In this document: piece after piece, positions 1 to 13,180 of the stretch | Numbering within the stretch: the first letter of the stretch is position 1 | Layout: every line of letters starts with the position of its first letter | Source: Plecoglossus altivelis | Lineage: Eukaryota > Chordata > Actinopteri > Osmeriformes > Plecoglossidae | Direction of reading: 5' to 3' | Assembly (NCBI GenBank): GCA_036571765.1 | Contig: BROE01000024.1 | Coordinates: forward strand, 11,491,687 to 11,555,686 | DNA length: 64,000 nucleotides | Made by a program: the position numbers and the translations under genes | The notes under the pieces: generated by a model | Database searches by the model: none | What the model was told of the DNA's origin: nothing | Seen by the model: the letters and a program-made list of their open reading frames with translations, nothing else

Positions 1-239
1 CTCTAAACTGGTCATGAATGCACAAACCATCTGTTTTTCTGGCCGTTTGTCAGTGTGAGCGTGGCGGAGGCAGCTGTCGGAGTGGCCCCGGTTTGAATGA
101 TAGAGCGCACAACCTTTGTTTAGCGCCAGGCAGACTCAGTGGTGGTGGTGACCGTGCATGGTGGTGGAGGTGGCCTGCCTGCCTGCTCACACCACCCGGC
201 CTGGACCTGTCTAAGACAGAGATGGCTGCCATTATCAGC

Positions 240-635
240 ACTGAGGGAGACAGGGAGAGAGAGAGAGACAGGGTGAGAGAGAGACAGGAAGAGAGAGAGA
301 CAGGGTGAGAGAGAGACAGGGTGAGAGAGAGACAGGAAGAGAGACAGGGAGAGAGAGACAGAGAGAGACAAGGAGAGAGACAAACAGGGAGAGAGAGACA
401 GGGAGAGACAGGGAGAGAGTGACAAGGACAGAAAGAGACAGGGAGAGACAAGGATAGTGACAGACAGGGAGATAGAGACAGATAGACAGACAGGGAGAGA
501 GAGAGACAAGGGAAGAGAGAGACATGGAGAGAGAGACATGGAGAGAAAGAGACAGGAAGAGAAAGAGACAGGGAGACAGACATGGAGAGAGAGACAGGGA
601 GACAGACAGACAGGGAGAGTGAGACGGGGAGAGAG

Positions 636-678
<43 letters not shown>

Positions 679-795
679 TAGAAACAGGGAGAGAGAAACA
701 GAGAGAGAGAGACAGAGAGAAAGACAGGGAGAGAGAGACATGTAGAGAGAGACAAGGAGAGAAACATGGAGAGAGACAGACAGGGAGAGACAGAG
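240..795. repeat. GAGA/GAGACAGG composite minisatellite
   Basis: About 550 bp of degenerate GAGACAGGGAGA-type units with pure GA runs (for example 642-673). It is open in several frames only because of its composition. Confidence 0.95.
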
Positions 796-1009
796 CAAGG
801 CGGGAATAGAGAGGGCTATAAAAGGGAAGGTGGAAGGCAGGTGAGTGTATTGTGGTGCTGAATGGGGATCTGGGGCATTGTGAGGCGGCCAAGCTGTAGC
901 TCAGCGGGTGAGCTTGTCAGGAGCCAGAGCCGGGGGTGAGAGCCATCGTGCCAGGAGAGAGGTGAGCACAGCCAGCAGGGCTGTGGCTGGGGAGAGGCAG
1001 GGGAAGGGC

Positions 1010-1515
1010 GGAGGGGAAGAGTGAAAGAGGGAGGGCAGAGGGGAGGGAAAGGGAGAGAGAGGTAGGGCAGAGGGGAGGAAAGGGGGGAGAGAGGTAGGGC
1101 AGAGGGGAAGGAAAGGGAGAGAGGGGTAGGGCAGAGGAGAGGGAAAGGGAGAGAGAGGTGGGGCAGAGGGGAGGGAAAGGGAGAGAGAGGTAGGGCAGAG
1201 GGGAGGGAAAGGGAAAGAGAGGTGGGGCAGAGGGGAGGGAAGGGGAGAGAGAGGTGGGGCAGAGGGGAGGAAAAGGGAGAGAGAAGGAGGGCAGAGGAGA
1301 GATAAATGTAGAGAGGGTGCAGGGGAGGTAATGGGAGAGAGAGGTAGGGCAGAGGGGAGGGAAAGGGAGAGAGAGGTAGGGCAGAGGGGAGGGAAAGGGA
1401 GAGAGAGGTAGGGCAGAGGGGAGGGAAAGGGAGAGAGAGGTAGGCCAGAGGAGTGAGGGATGGGGGAGAGAGTCGGAAGAAGGGCAGAGAGGAAGAGAGA
1501 GGGGGAGAGGGGGCA
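1010..1515. repeat. 32-bp purine-rich tandem repeat, about 14 copies
   Basis: A 32-base unit starting GGTAGGGCAGAGGGGAGG is repeated with few changes. Some copies have GGTGGGG, and one is shortened near 1318-1345. The complementary strand translates to a Pro/Leu/Ser repeat, an artefact of the array. Confidence 0.95.
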
Positions 1516-2370
1516 TGGAAGGTTGAGGTGCTGGGGACTGGGGGGGAGCTAAGGGGCTGAGGAAGCTTCCAGAATATTACACATTTAGAATATAATCATT
1601 TGTTGGCAGCCGGGCCACAATCTGCCCGCAAATTTCCAAGTAAAAAAAAAGAAAAGAAAAGCTAAGTACTGGATGGGTACAGGATTTCAATGCGTAATTT
1701 AATTCCTATCATACAAAGTCGCTGCCCACTCTCTGTTCTGTACATTTATCTCAATGAGTTTGTCGCTTTGCTTAAGAAACTGAAACTCTTTTCTCCCAAT
1801 TTGAATTGTAGTCTTCATCAGTGACTGTAAATATGCGGTGCAGAGTGTGGAACTGGGTATCATAGTGACCTAATTGCATAAATTAGCCTGCCTGAGACAC
1901 TTGACCGGAACAGAGAGCCAATCTGTGATTTGAAGAAACCAGATCCTGTCTGGAGAGGTTAGTGTGTGACCATGTGTGGAGATTCACGGCTATTCCATCC
2001 TGCCATGACCCTTCTAAACACAATTTTTTTTAAATGAACAGAGTCTGAACTGTACATATACACTTTCATTACGCAACGTTGACCAGTGTAAAATGAAACT
2101 AACACGATCTGAAATCCCCCCCCCCCCGCAAATTCAAAGATCATTCTAAAGATTAAAGAGAGGTTATCAAATAAATAAAGGTTGTGAGAGAGGAGAACAC
2201 CATATTAGATTCCTTAAGCTCTGGATTCCTTAACTTAGCAGCGTCCTTAGGCTGGAACAAAAGGCCCTCAGCACCTGCCTCTCTCTCTCTCTCCACATGG
2301 CAGCTCTGAGGCCTTTCTTACGCCAGGGTCAATCATCTACCACGGATGAAAAGCGCAGGATCCGAAGGCC

Positions 2371-2415
2371 CTGCCTCGTCCCAGCCTCGTCCCAGCCTCG
2401 CCCCAGCCTCGCCCC
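2371..2415. repeat. 11-bp CCAGCCTCGTC-type tandem repeat
   Basis: Three to four copies of a CCAGCCTCGYC unit. Confidence 0.8.
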
Positions 2416-2807
2416 TCCTCCTCCTTTGTGTCCTGTCCCCTCAGTCAGGGTTTTCCTCACGTTGTCTCTTGTCCTTGTCATCCGGGTCACAAGCTCATTG
2501 AGTTGCCAAGAAGGGGTGACTTTAATTGTAGTCAAAACGTTTAATGAAGTGAAATGTTATTGTTCGTCTTGGTTTATTACAAGCCAAAGAAAGAGAGTTG
2601 GGCTCGGTTTTTTCGAAGCTGCTTTGAAGGTACGTGAAACAGCAAATGAGATCTTGAAAAAAATCTTGTGTTTCTTTCAGACACTGTCCCTAAACGAACC
2701 CTTCACACCATGTCAATTTTTATAAGTTTATCACCCAGGGTTATTAATTTAATTAAAAAGACTAATAACGTTACCGTGTAGTCATTATTTTTTAGCAGCA
2801 GCAACGC

Positions 2808-2885
2808 ACAGTGAGGGTTTAAACCTGTGATCTTTTAATCTGCACTCAAACATTCTTAACACTGAGCTGTCAAACGCTCTGACAC
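2808..2885 (-). mobile_element. Decayed tRNA-derived SINE (tRNA-Cys-like head)
   Basis: On the minus strand the sequence has an A-box-like CAGCTCAGTG, a segment TTTGAGTGCAGATTAAAAGA like the anticodon arm of tRNA-Cys (GCA), and a B-box-like GGTTTAAACCC about the right distance on. The acceptor stem is not preserved, and an A-rich tail (CTAAAAAATAAT) follows. This is the pattern of an old tRNA-derived SINE or tRNA pseudogene, not a working tRNA. Confidence 0.5.
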
Positions 2886-3429
2886 ATCGTCTCTTTTACA
2901 GTTAAGTTCATCCAGCAAAAGACAAACCAAAAAAAAAAGAATCGCACCAAAACGTTAATATCACCTCATCTGTGATTCTGTCCTTATGTCAGAGTGGCAG
3001 ACTGTGAGCTGGTAGGTCTTGGTAGGGCTTCTGGCTGGCAGAGCACAGAAGCAGGAAACAGTTGTGTCCTCTCACACGACTATCAGTCCTAGCATGTCCT
3101 TAGTTCTGTGGCCTGAGGGCAGCCAGACACCAAGCGCTCACCACGCCAACATACCCCGGCGCCCTGCCCCTCCCAATCTGCGTGTCACCAGTCAGACCTT
3201 GTTAGGGATGACGGCTCTCTGATGTGGACAAATTGTCACCGAGGGGGGAACCTGGAGATGGAGAGACCCGGCCGGGGCTGGCTGTGTGGGGAGGAGAAGC
3301 TCTGTGGAGTGAGAGGAGACCCCAGGGGGAAGCCTCACAGAGGCTGGAGGCTGGATTAGAGGCCTGGAGAGAGGCTTGCTGTGGTTTCTGGGGGAAAGAG
3401 TTGATGAGGGGAACAGGCAGGTTGCTGTG

Positions 3430-3560
3430 GGGTGGAGGGTAGGGTGGGGTAGAGTATGGTAGGGTGGGGTGAGGTAAGGTAGAGTGGGGGAGGGGAGGGT
3501 AGAATGTGGTAGAGTAGAGTGTGGTAGAGCGGGGTAAGGTAGGGTTGAAAAGAATAGGAG
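3430..3560. repeat. GGTAGGGTGG-type degenerate minisatellite
   Basis: G/T/A-rich units such as GGTAGGGTGGGGTAGAGT are repeated irregularly. Confidence 0.8.
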
Positions 3561-3634
3561 ATTTTAGGGTATGATTGTGTGGAGCTTCTTTACAGAGGCA
3601 CGACACCAAGCTATGCCATGTAGAGTCTTCTAGC

Positions 3635-3990
3635 AGATCTCTGGTCTCTAACAGATCTCTGGTCTCTAATGGATCCCTGGTCTCTAACTGATCTCTAACT
3701 GATCTCTGTTCACTAACTGATCTCTGGTCTCTAACTGATCTCTGTTCACTAACTGATCTCTGGTCTCTAACAGATCTCTGGTCTCTAACAGACCTCTGGT
3801 CTCTAACAGATCTCTGATCTCTAACTGATCTCTGGTCTCTAACAGATCTCTGGTCTCTAACAGATCTCTGATCTCTAACTGATCTCTGGTCTCTAACAGA
3901 TCTCTGATCTCTAACTGATCTCTGGTCTCTAACAGATCTCTGGTCTCTAACAGATCTCTGGTCTCTAACAGATCTCTGGTCTCTAACAGA
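3635..3990. repeat. 18-bp tandem repeat AGATCTCTGGTCTCTAAC, about 20 copies
   Basis: A very regular 18-base unit carrying a BglII site (AGATCT) in nearly every copy, with variant copies (GTTCACTAAC, GATCTCTAAC). Because 18 is a multiple of 3, the minus strand reads as an open (RDQRSV)n peptide, which should not be taken as a gene. Confidence 0.97.
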
Positions 3991-4763
3991 GCAGGCTGGA
4001 GGTGGGGGAGGATGAATCAAGTGACGTGTCGTTCACATTGAAAAGGGCTTTTCTGTCCAGGGGGGGACAACAAAATCAACCCTCTTTATTGTCATTCAAA
4101 ACGAGAGTCTTGCATTGCATCTGCCGCACATTCTCATCTCGGTCGTGTGTATGGATGGATTTCTGCGATAGACTGCCAAACACTTGTTTATGATCTCACA
4201 CTTTTGTCTGTTAACCTTTTCCAGCTTACAATAGGTAGCGCGGTGATGGAGCCAAACCCTCTTTTAGAGGGTAGCGGGCCGAGAGAGACCAAGCAGCAAC
4301 AGTCAGGCTTTCACAGGACGCCGAGGAAGCATATGGAGAGCTCAATGGAACTCCCATCAAATGACAATGACGTTCGAGCCTGGCTTTACTAGCCCGACGG
4401 CCCTCTGAAAGACAGGGGGAGGAGTGAGGAGTTCGATCCCTATAATAAACTCATGATGCGTGGGCAAATGAATGTATGGCTCTGTAATGTGGCCCTTCTC
4501 CTTTGAAGGAGGAGACGGAGGCGTCAAGGGGCCTTGTTTTGGAGAACCCTCCCCAAACTCTACTCTTGTTTTCACTCTCCAACGGTCGGCTTCAGTGAAG
4601 CTTCTCCGCCCAGAGTTCTGGTCTAATCTATGCTAGTGACAGTTGACAGATTGTCCAAGCGGGGCTGCCTTTGTTGTAGCTTGATGAAGTGAAAGGGCTT
4701 TGGGTGGTAGCCCAATGAATAAAGATGTTTAAAGCCAATAAATAAATCCTCCAAAAGCTGCTA

Positions 4764-4765
<2 letters not shown>

Positions 4766-4804
<39 letters not shown>

Positions 4805-4816
4805 TGTGTGTATGTG
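4766..4816. repeat. (GT)n microsatellite
   Basis: About 25 GT units with two A interruptions. Confidence 0.95.
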
Positions 4817-5526
4817 ACCATTGCGGTGAAAAAAAGGGGCTTTTCTCTTTTCCTTTTTTTCTCTCTCTCCTTTTTCACACTTGCAGAATCTGCTGCCTTT
4901 GAAGGACTTGTGAAGCCTAAGGCATCTCGTTGCTCAATCAAACAGATGAAGTCAGTCAGACAAGCAGCGATCTGTCCCATTCAATAAAGTTACTTTTGTC
5001 ATAAGGGATCTCAGAGAGACTCATATATACATAACACCAGGCTAGGACATGTCACTGTTCAAACACAGGTTTCAAATCTTCCTGTAGATGATCATTAAAT
5101 TATCATTATTTTTTCCGGATTCATCAGTTTGGAGTGCAATATTAGTGAGGCAATGAGACTGTTCAAATTCTTCCCTTTTCTTGCAGTTCTGTGTCTATTT
5201 CAGAGCCACCGCAAGTGATGACAGCGAAGAAACCTACTTAACTGCCATCAATCAACAGCATGTTTTCTTCAAGTGCTAACTTCTCACCTTCAACAAAAAA
5301 AGGTAGAATGCTGTCTTTACTGGCGACCCAGTAATGAGGACATCTGTTTTCATATGGTCCTTGACACGTAGCACCAGAAATTTGATGTCATCCTGTCCAA
5401 ACTGGTGCATGGCTGGCAGACAGCATCGGAGCCCCTGATTGGTTCTGACAAGCCACTGACAGCTCTGGAGGTGAGGAGGGCGCATGACAAAGGGCAAGCA
5501 GAGGATGACGATGTAACCGTGTCAAG
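4817..5526. other. Noncoding stretch with one exon-like segment
   Basis: No recognisable gene. On the minus strand 5288-5464 (177 bp, open) is bounded by a good acceptor (CCTCCTCACCTCCAG) and donor (AAG/GTGAGA), but its translation resembles no family I know. Confidence 0.4.
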
Positions 5527-5782
5527 GTGTCTGTCTGCATGTCTGCCAGCCTGTCTGTCTGCCAGTCTGTCTTCCTGGCTGCCTGCCTGTCTGTCTTTAT
5601 GCCTGGTAGCCAGCCAGCCTGCCTGTCTGTCTTTCTGACTGCTAGCCAGCCAGCCTGTCTGTATGCCTGCCTGTCTTTCTGACTGCTAGCCAGCCAGCCT
5701 GTCTGTCTTTCTGCCTGGTAGCAAGCCAGCCAGCCTGTCTGTATGCCTGTCTTTCTGCCTGTCTGTCTTTCTGCCTGCGAAT
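5527..5782. repeat. CTGTCTGTC / AGCCAGCCAGCC composite minisatellite
   Basis: Higher-order units alternate CTGTCTGT, TTTCTGCCTG and TAGCCAGCCAGC blocks, about five repetitions. Confidence 0.9.
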
Positions 5783-8700
5783 AGCTTTCTGTTTCTGCAT
5801 GTAAACTAATTGGACCCCCATCCTTTGGTGCTTACCTTCTTCCTCTGCTCTTTTCTTATCTTCTATCGTGTGGTTGAACATCAAAGGGCCGTGGTTCACT
5901 GCTGATATTGTAGGGCCATCTCAGATTTCGAGGGCTCCACCTGCTGAGATGAGAGGGTGGGTCTTCAGTAGCTGTGGGGACAGCAGGGCTTGTAGGAGCC
6001 AGAGATGCCTCCTTGACACTGAGCGTGAAACAGATTTTTGGCAGCGATTCCTCTTTATCACTTTTCCTCATCCTGAACCCATATGGAATCGCCCGCTTGA
6101 TAGAATCACGATTTGTTCGACTCTCTGAAAGAAAGAGACATGTTTTGATGTGCTCATATTGCAGTCCTATTATGATTCATAGCATTCAGTGCCTTGTAAA
6201 CATAATGTTTTTTTCTTTTCGTGTGTGTGTGTGTGTGTGGAGCTACTACATGAATAGACGTGAGTGTTGAGCGTGCCTGTGTTGTTCTGGTGTGGGTTGT
6301 GGACAGTGTGACCTTGCATTAGTGCATATGCTCACAGCAGGGTCACTGGTTGGGGGCAGGATCTGTCAGCCTGTGTTTATGAAAGGCAGACAGCTCAGGC
6401 CTGTAAGAAAACATATTTCATGCAATTAGCGGTCAGCTGTAATACATCATGCTACTTTCTTCTGGGACAACGAAGGGCAAGTAAAAAGCAAACACGGGAA
6501 CATGATGAATTCAACTGTTCTCTGTCCAGATTGCATGTCTTTTCAAGAGACGGAAAATTATTAAAAGCAAAGTGAGTTATTTTTCCGAAACGGTAGCTAG
6601 CTAGATTTAGTTATCTTCAGGGCTAAATTACCTAACCTAATCCTCGTAGTCGTAGCAATGCCACCACCGTGTTAATGAGTTAGCTTTCTAATGAGTACGC
6701 TCTGAAACCATACTAAAGCGTTTGTCATGTCGTCTAGTGGAAAATATTTAATTGGAATTTCCGACGCACATATTTGGTGACGTTCGTGTCTTAATGAATC
6801 CAGACTTGATTTGTGCTCTTGACTTTATTGAGGCACACAGCTTGTGTGTGGTTGATATGATCTGGAAGCCAGATTTTCAGGTTTGATTAGGTTTGATGGA
6901 CTTCTATTTAGTAGATCGGAAATGGATTAACAGAGGAGAGACGGTCTGAATGTGCCGTGTTGCAGTTTGATAGATGTAGGTCAGCGTGATAGGAGTGTAT
7001 AGTATGATGTATGATAGCTCTACTCTAGGTTAGATGTGTATACGATAGGGACCAGCCTAATCGTAAGATAGATATGTTTTGGCTATGATAGAGATGGGCT
7101 GACAGGTCTGTCGGTCGGAAGTCTCCTACGTCCTCTGACAGTCTATAAAGCTTTCTAGCCTAACCAGCCTTTTTCACTGGGAGGTATTTACTGTCTGTGC
7201 GAGTTGGTTGGTGTGCCTGGAAGCAGTATTTCTTCGCGCTGTCAATCTCCACAGACACTAACCTGCCATGCTAGATTTGACCTCCACAGGGGAGATAAGA
7301 GTCTGCGGGCTGGGAGAGCATTCTTCATATCCCATAGCACAGCTCTGCAGGGGGGGACCGGGGAGACGCGCACAAACGCACGCAAGGACGCACAACATGG
7401 CAAGTCGCTCAATCCGTGTAGGCTACAGACGCAAACGCCACGCGCATGCAGACAAATGCGCGTACCGTCTATTACATTAGTGACATTTTCTAGCGCGTTC
7501 CTACCGAGATGCTATCACTTGCTACTGAGGTATACTGTAGCAGAGAGAGCTATGGGCTTTGGCTGGGGGCGCTGGCTGCGATACGGATACAGTATGTGTG
7601 TGGGAGGCCTCTGAAGTGCCTGTTAATTAATGGTGTTATATGATTAGACACGAACATTTTGGATATCATCTACGTAACTCAAATTTACAACTAGTCTGCG
7701 AAACTGTTTTCAAAGATTCTGCGGCAGGGAAACTATGCACAACTACTGCAAAGTCAAATCGGGCTTTAGCATCAAATCGCAGCGATCGTAGCGTAATATT
7801 ATTCGGAAAGTGAGAGGAAGCGAGAGTTTGAAGCGTTAGACCCGACGACTGAGTCTAACGGCGACGGCTACCCTGTCTTGTCTGCGCCGACCACGTTTCA
7901 CCTTAACATCAAACACGCCGCAGACAAATCTGTCTCCGTAACCTCGCCATTTTTTCCCCCTTCTAGTAACCAGGAGGAGGTCTGAGACATTAGCGGTCAC
8001 ATCAGGACATAGAGGATGACCAGGAGATACAGTGAGTCAATACTCCAGCGCTACTCACAGTGTCACAGTCAGAGTCCGGCGATACTGCAGAGAGGGCTGC
8101 TAGCCACCCTCTGTGGATAATGACTTGAAGCCCATAAGGAAGAGTAGCACCCAGTGAGTCATGTCCTGTGTTCTACGTGTGCAGAGAAAGTTCCGGTTAA
8201 GGATATCTCAGTCTACTTTATCTGTTTTCCCATTGAATTTTACTGTAAGGTTTCCCCCAAATTATCGTAGTGTTTTAAATTATTCAATCATCAAGAGCTA
8301 GTAGTAGTTCCTTAAATAAATAAAAAATGTGATTGTCGTTTGAATTTGAACATAAAATGCGATGTTAAAATGGGCCCTTTGCATCATCAATTGTATTTTA
8401 ATGTCCAGTCTTTATAAAAATCCTTAACCTTTTTACGACTTTGTCTCAGCCCTTTGGAAGTATTGCATTAGTGTAGGTCCTGTTTGCTTACCTGCATTCT
8501 ATCAATGCACAGCCCGTGACAAAGTTGCCGACTGAGTGTCACACATACATTTACTGCTCATTCCATCCTTATCGTAAATTGACTGAAGCGCTGAGGGCGT
8601 GCGGTAATACAGCCCTTATAAAACCCCCTGGTTACGGCCTGTGTTCTGTTTAGCCCTTGATAGAAACGTGCCTTCGCTTCCCAGCATATTTCTGGCTATG

Positions 8701-9436
8701 AAAATTATAATATGGAACAAAGATTAGAATGAAATTACCGTGGCTCGGAGGCATTTACCCACCCTGAGAACACGCAGCAGACAGGGTTAGAGAGGAGGAG
8801 GCCGGGGGAGGGGAAGGGGGAGGGGGGAGGGGGAAGCGGGAGGGACCAGACCCCCCAAGAATAATGATAATACATTAGACTGTGAGCTTGCTGGTATTAT
8901 TGCTGTACATTATGTATGTTCCATTTATACTACTTCACATGGCCGGGCCTGGGCTGACAGATAGGTCATTATTCCCTGCGCCGATGAGCACTTATCAGGT
9001 TCCCAACCGCTGTTTATGGCCACAATGAAGAGCACTTGTCAGTCAAGGTCACTGCGTGTCCCTAGTTCCTTTTTCACAGTAGTTGAACTTTGCAAGCAGC
9101 TCCCATTGTAGACAAGGAGAAGGCCAGGTGGGTTTGAACTACACACTCTGTTATTCTTCACTCAGTTCTTACTTCTTAACCGTTTTTTTTTTAATGTGTG
9201 TGGTTTTGCTGTTTTTCAATCTGTCTGCTCAAGGAAGATTATCTTCAGTGTAAAAAAAAACAGACATTTGTGTTACATTCTAATGTACTTATACGCATGA
9301 GCATGTGTGATTTGGGGATTGTGGTGAGCCTTTGAACGCATTTGTGGACAGTGTCAGGATGGGAAAACCTGAATGTCTGTTTACCAACTTACCTCGTGGA
9401 AAAAAATAGAAATAACAGAAAATAAAACAAACAAGC
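5783..9436. other. Noncoding block
   Basis: Unique sequence with a short (GT)n at 6222-6240 and an A/G-rich run near 8797-8846. The stretch 8880-9060, with balanced composition and no repeats, has the look of a conserved noncoding element, but I see no gene. Confidence 0.5.
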
Positions 9437-9535
9437 GTGTGTACATGTGTGCGTGTACGTGTGTGTACATGTGTCCGTGTGTACATATGTGTGTGTACAT
9501 ATGTGTGTGTACATGTGTGTGTGTCTGTGTGTGTC
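9437..9535. repeat. GTGTGTACAT minisatellite
   Basis: Imperfect 10-14-base units of GTGTGTACAT(AT) with pure GT at the end. Confidence 0.9.
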
Positions 9536-12500
9536 TATGATAAGTTCAGCTGACAGGATCCTAAGAGCCTGGTGTTCACTTGAGGGCCAATGCTAATGCA
9601 TGGCTGGTTCTGTTACACCAGCCAGCATTGAAAATCACAAGTGGCCCACAGTGCAGGGCCTGCTCTGGCCCTGGGACAAAAACAGATTTGAGTTGCCTTG
9701 GATTCTCATAGCCCTGGGCTGCTAATATTTGTCATCGCTGGATGAGGCTGCTGTTTCTCATTGCACGCGTGCAGGGGAAACACATTCATTTATTTATCCA
9801 GGCCGCTTAGGTAATACGGGGTGCCCCATGGTAACTGTCGGATTAGTTTTATGTAACTTTCTGCCCCACCAAAAAAAGAGAAAAGATTTGTAGGAATTTT
9901 TTCTTAGTGTGATGGGATTTTATATCGCTGAATTTCAACATATATTTAGAAATGTTGTTCTCGTATTTGGTTTCTAATGCTTTAGGTGTCAAACGCTAGT
10001 GATATGGTTGTGTTCATCTCCTTGATGGATCAAGTCCTGTTTCCAAAGGAACATCAAGCTAACATCTCAGTTTAGATACTCCAGCGTTTTGGCTTTTCAC
10101 AGCCAATCAGCAGCTCTGTATTGTGATGCGTCTGAGTACTGAGATGGTTGATTGGACGCTGCTCAAATCTGAATGCCCTGTCACGAAGCGTAAATGTCAG
10201 GACATAGGTCTGACTGATGTCTAATCAGAGAGGCCCAACGATGAATCAGAATCCTTCATTAGGTGTTTAGGAAGACGACTCGGTTGCCAAGGTGTTGCGC
10301 CATGGAGCAAAGAGCACAGCCAAATGCTTTTCAACTGATTTCTATTTGGTGGATGTTATTGCATATATTACAGACTGTATTGCACGTCCTAAACCTATCA
10401 TGCTAAACCTGATTTCGTACATTTTTTTGCAAATAGTTTTGTTGTTGTTTTATAATCCCCGCAATCTTTTACGACAGAGTAATATAAGATCGAAAACAAT
10501 TGCGTTTGTCAAAGGTTTACCTGTCACCATTTCTTCCCCCCCCCCAACATTATTTATCGCCCCTCTGAACCGGCTAACTTTTCAACGGAAAGCCCTTTGC
10601 GTTCATGTCAGACACGTAGCTGTTCAAATGAACAGTTCCTGTTTCGTTCCCTTTGACGCAATGCTGACAGGAGTCACTTTGATATACTTTGAGAGGATGA
10701 ATTTTCTATGGCTCTGTTTTTTTTCCTCCCCCCTTCCCCGGGCGCCATGTTTTCAGACATTGGGAGCTGTCATTTCACGACACCCTCCGTCTCAGATGAC
10801 AGTCAGCCTTTGTGACAAGTGCTGGACGCTAGGCTCACTTCTGGGCTGGCTGACAATATTTCTTCAGGTAGAAGTGGCGTCATGTGTAAACGGATGATCT
10901 ATATGTTTGTCCAGTGCGATGGGGAATAGTTGTCCTCCATTGTCTTGCGGGAAAACATTGGAATTTGTTCACACAAAGAAACTGATGGCTTGAGGAACAA
11001 CTTGAGGGAATGAGACTTGTCTTATCAGGGTTGTTAGCATGCAATACGTAAAGAATAAAAGATGTTAACGCACTTAAAAAATTCATTTACAGTGGAAAAC
11101 CCCAATCATAATTGATACTACCTTGCAGTGTAAAAATCCTTCTGTTTAAAAGACTGTTAGATTATTGTTATTATTACTATTATTGAAAAGGACTATTAGG
11201 TGAAAACAAATAGACATGCCAACTCCTTTACCAAAGAGCATCTTAATGTATCCAGATCTCTTATCACGCCCTGGCTGGGTTTCCTTGTCTTTCTCCTCCC
11301 TCTTTAGTATCTGTTTGGAAACGAATCAAGATTAGTTGTTGTTTTTTTGTGAAGTGGAATGACTTGTTCCAGTGGCTCACGTCTGAGTTGTTTTGGACTT
11401 GGATCGAAAGACGAACAGGACGAAAATACACTTTCATGAAAATTTCACAGCTCTCCGTAACCGCCACATGCCCAAGTAATGGCGCTCGCCCAGATAGCGC
11501 TGAGCTCGGCTCAAACTCGCTTCTTCTGGAAACGTCTCCGCTTCGGATCCGAGGGTGACCGTCTTTTTCTCTCGAACGTTCCCCCGGAGGAGCAGTGGTG
11601 CATTGTGGGAGCCCACGGGGTGTGTGTTCACAGTGTTTCGTGGATTAGACACCTTGGTGTAGCCTGTGGAGAGAGAGTGGCACTGCGCTGTTCACACAAG
11701 CTGTCTGCAGCAGCTGACCCATGCCTATAGGCTAAGACAGGCTGGACAGATTTAGCTTTACATGTGCTTATAACGATGCCCAGGTTACTAGTGTGTACGT
11801 GTGTGTTCAACTGTGGGGGCTGGGGCTGTTGGAGTATTGGTATTGATGCGGGTAGCTCAGATTGGCACGTTACTAGTTTGGCCGCTGGGGCTTGCCGTAG
11901 CCTAGGAGCTGCTGTAGGCCTGCAACCCAGTTCACAGCTCGCAAGCCCTCTCCTGTCACCATACACCCACCACTGCAGGGCTAGACGCACACACACACAC
12001 ACTCAGGCACACACACACACATTCTCTCTCTCTCACACAAACATGTCGACACGCTCATCTGTCACCACGGAAACTGCCACAGGCTGTGGCCTTGGCACAA
12101 AGGCATTCTCTGAGCCGAGTGAAGTTGCTGGAAGCCAAGATGCAGCCAGTCAAAATGTTAAGGATTTTCACATGCCAGGACAGACAAGCGGGAGTGTTGA
12201 TTTGTGGACAAAATGATGTTAAAGCAACAGGATGAGAATAGTCGACCATCTAGTAGAAAACCCCGTCCTGTTTGTGGCTAACTGGCGAGAGCCAATCAAA
12301 CGCACAGAAGAATGGATGAAAATGCAGATGTGTGACGATGTGTGAAATGTAACACGTTTGATTGGGAAATCATAACACAGCAGTCGCACATCGGCCGAGC
12401 TCGTAAAAATAAAAACTGACCGATAGGTGATGAATCCCTTCCTCCCTCCTGTTCTTTGGTCCTGCTGTAATGGCGGAGGCGATCTGTTTACAGGGTGTGG

Positions 12501-12744
12501 TCAAGATGGCTTGTTTACGTCTACGCAGGAGCTGTGAGTAAAGATTATTATCATTATTTTGCATCTGCATTCGCTCAAAAAACAGCTGTTGATGCTTGAG
12601 CGCGATGCGAAGTGGCAGGGCCTGGAGTTGTTCTTGTTCGTTCGGCTAACTTGGGTTTGATGTGATGGCTTCTGGCAGCGTTTTGTGCTGAACTCAACAT
12701 CTGTGACAACCGTCAGCACCGTTGACCAGCGCCTCTTCCTTTCT
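9536..12744. other. Noncoding block
   Basis: Contains a CA/CT-rich patch at 11989-12035. The 201-codon open frame at 10292-10897 crosses poly-T and poly-C runs and matches no known protein, so it is not called. A decayed RE1-like sequence lies at 12711-12733. Confidence 0.5.
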
Positions 12745-12747
12745 TTT

Positions 12748-12817
<70 letters not shown>

Positions 12818-12843
12818 TCTCTCTTCCTTTCTTTCGCTCTCTC

Positions 12844-12885
<42 letters not shown>

Positions 12886-13180
12886 TTTCTTTTGCTCTCT
12901 CTCTTTCTCTCTCTCTCTTTCTTTTCCTCTCTCTCTTTCTGTCTTTTGCTCTCTCTCTTTCTTTTCCTCTCTCTCTTTCTTTTGCTCTCACTCTCTCTCT
13001 TTTTCTACTCTCTCTTCTTTTTGCTCTCTCTCCCTCTGTCTCCTTATGTCGCTCTCTCTCTCCTGCTTTCTCTTTCTATTACTATGTCGGTCTCCCTCTC
13101 CTTTTCTCTATCACACCCCCTCTTTTCTATCTCTATCCCTCTATCTCTTGCTATTACTCTGTCGGTCTGTCTCTTCTTCT

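Noticed and set aside
50..892. 280-codon minus-strand Ser/Leu-rich frame
   Set aside because: Translation of the GAGACAGG repeat.
895..945. tRNA-like TAGCTCAGCGGGTGAGC
   Set aside because: A good A-box match, but the expected B-box and stems are not present; at best a very decayed tRNA-derived fragment.
3202..4020. 272-codon minus-strand frame with (RDQRSV)n
   Set aside because: Produced by the 18-bp tandem repeat, whose unit is a multiple of three.
4428..4445. AGTTCGATCCC, B-box-like
   Set aside because: No A-box at the right distance upstream and no cloverleaf.
6729..6740. GTCGTCTAGTGG, CTCF-like
   Set aside because: Two mismatches to the core and no supporting context.
10292..10897. 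201-codon plus-strand frame in unique sequence
   Set aside because: The longest open frame outside repeats and bhlhe22, but no recognisable domain; it crosses poly-T and poly-C runs and lacks splice or promoter support. Most likely chance.
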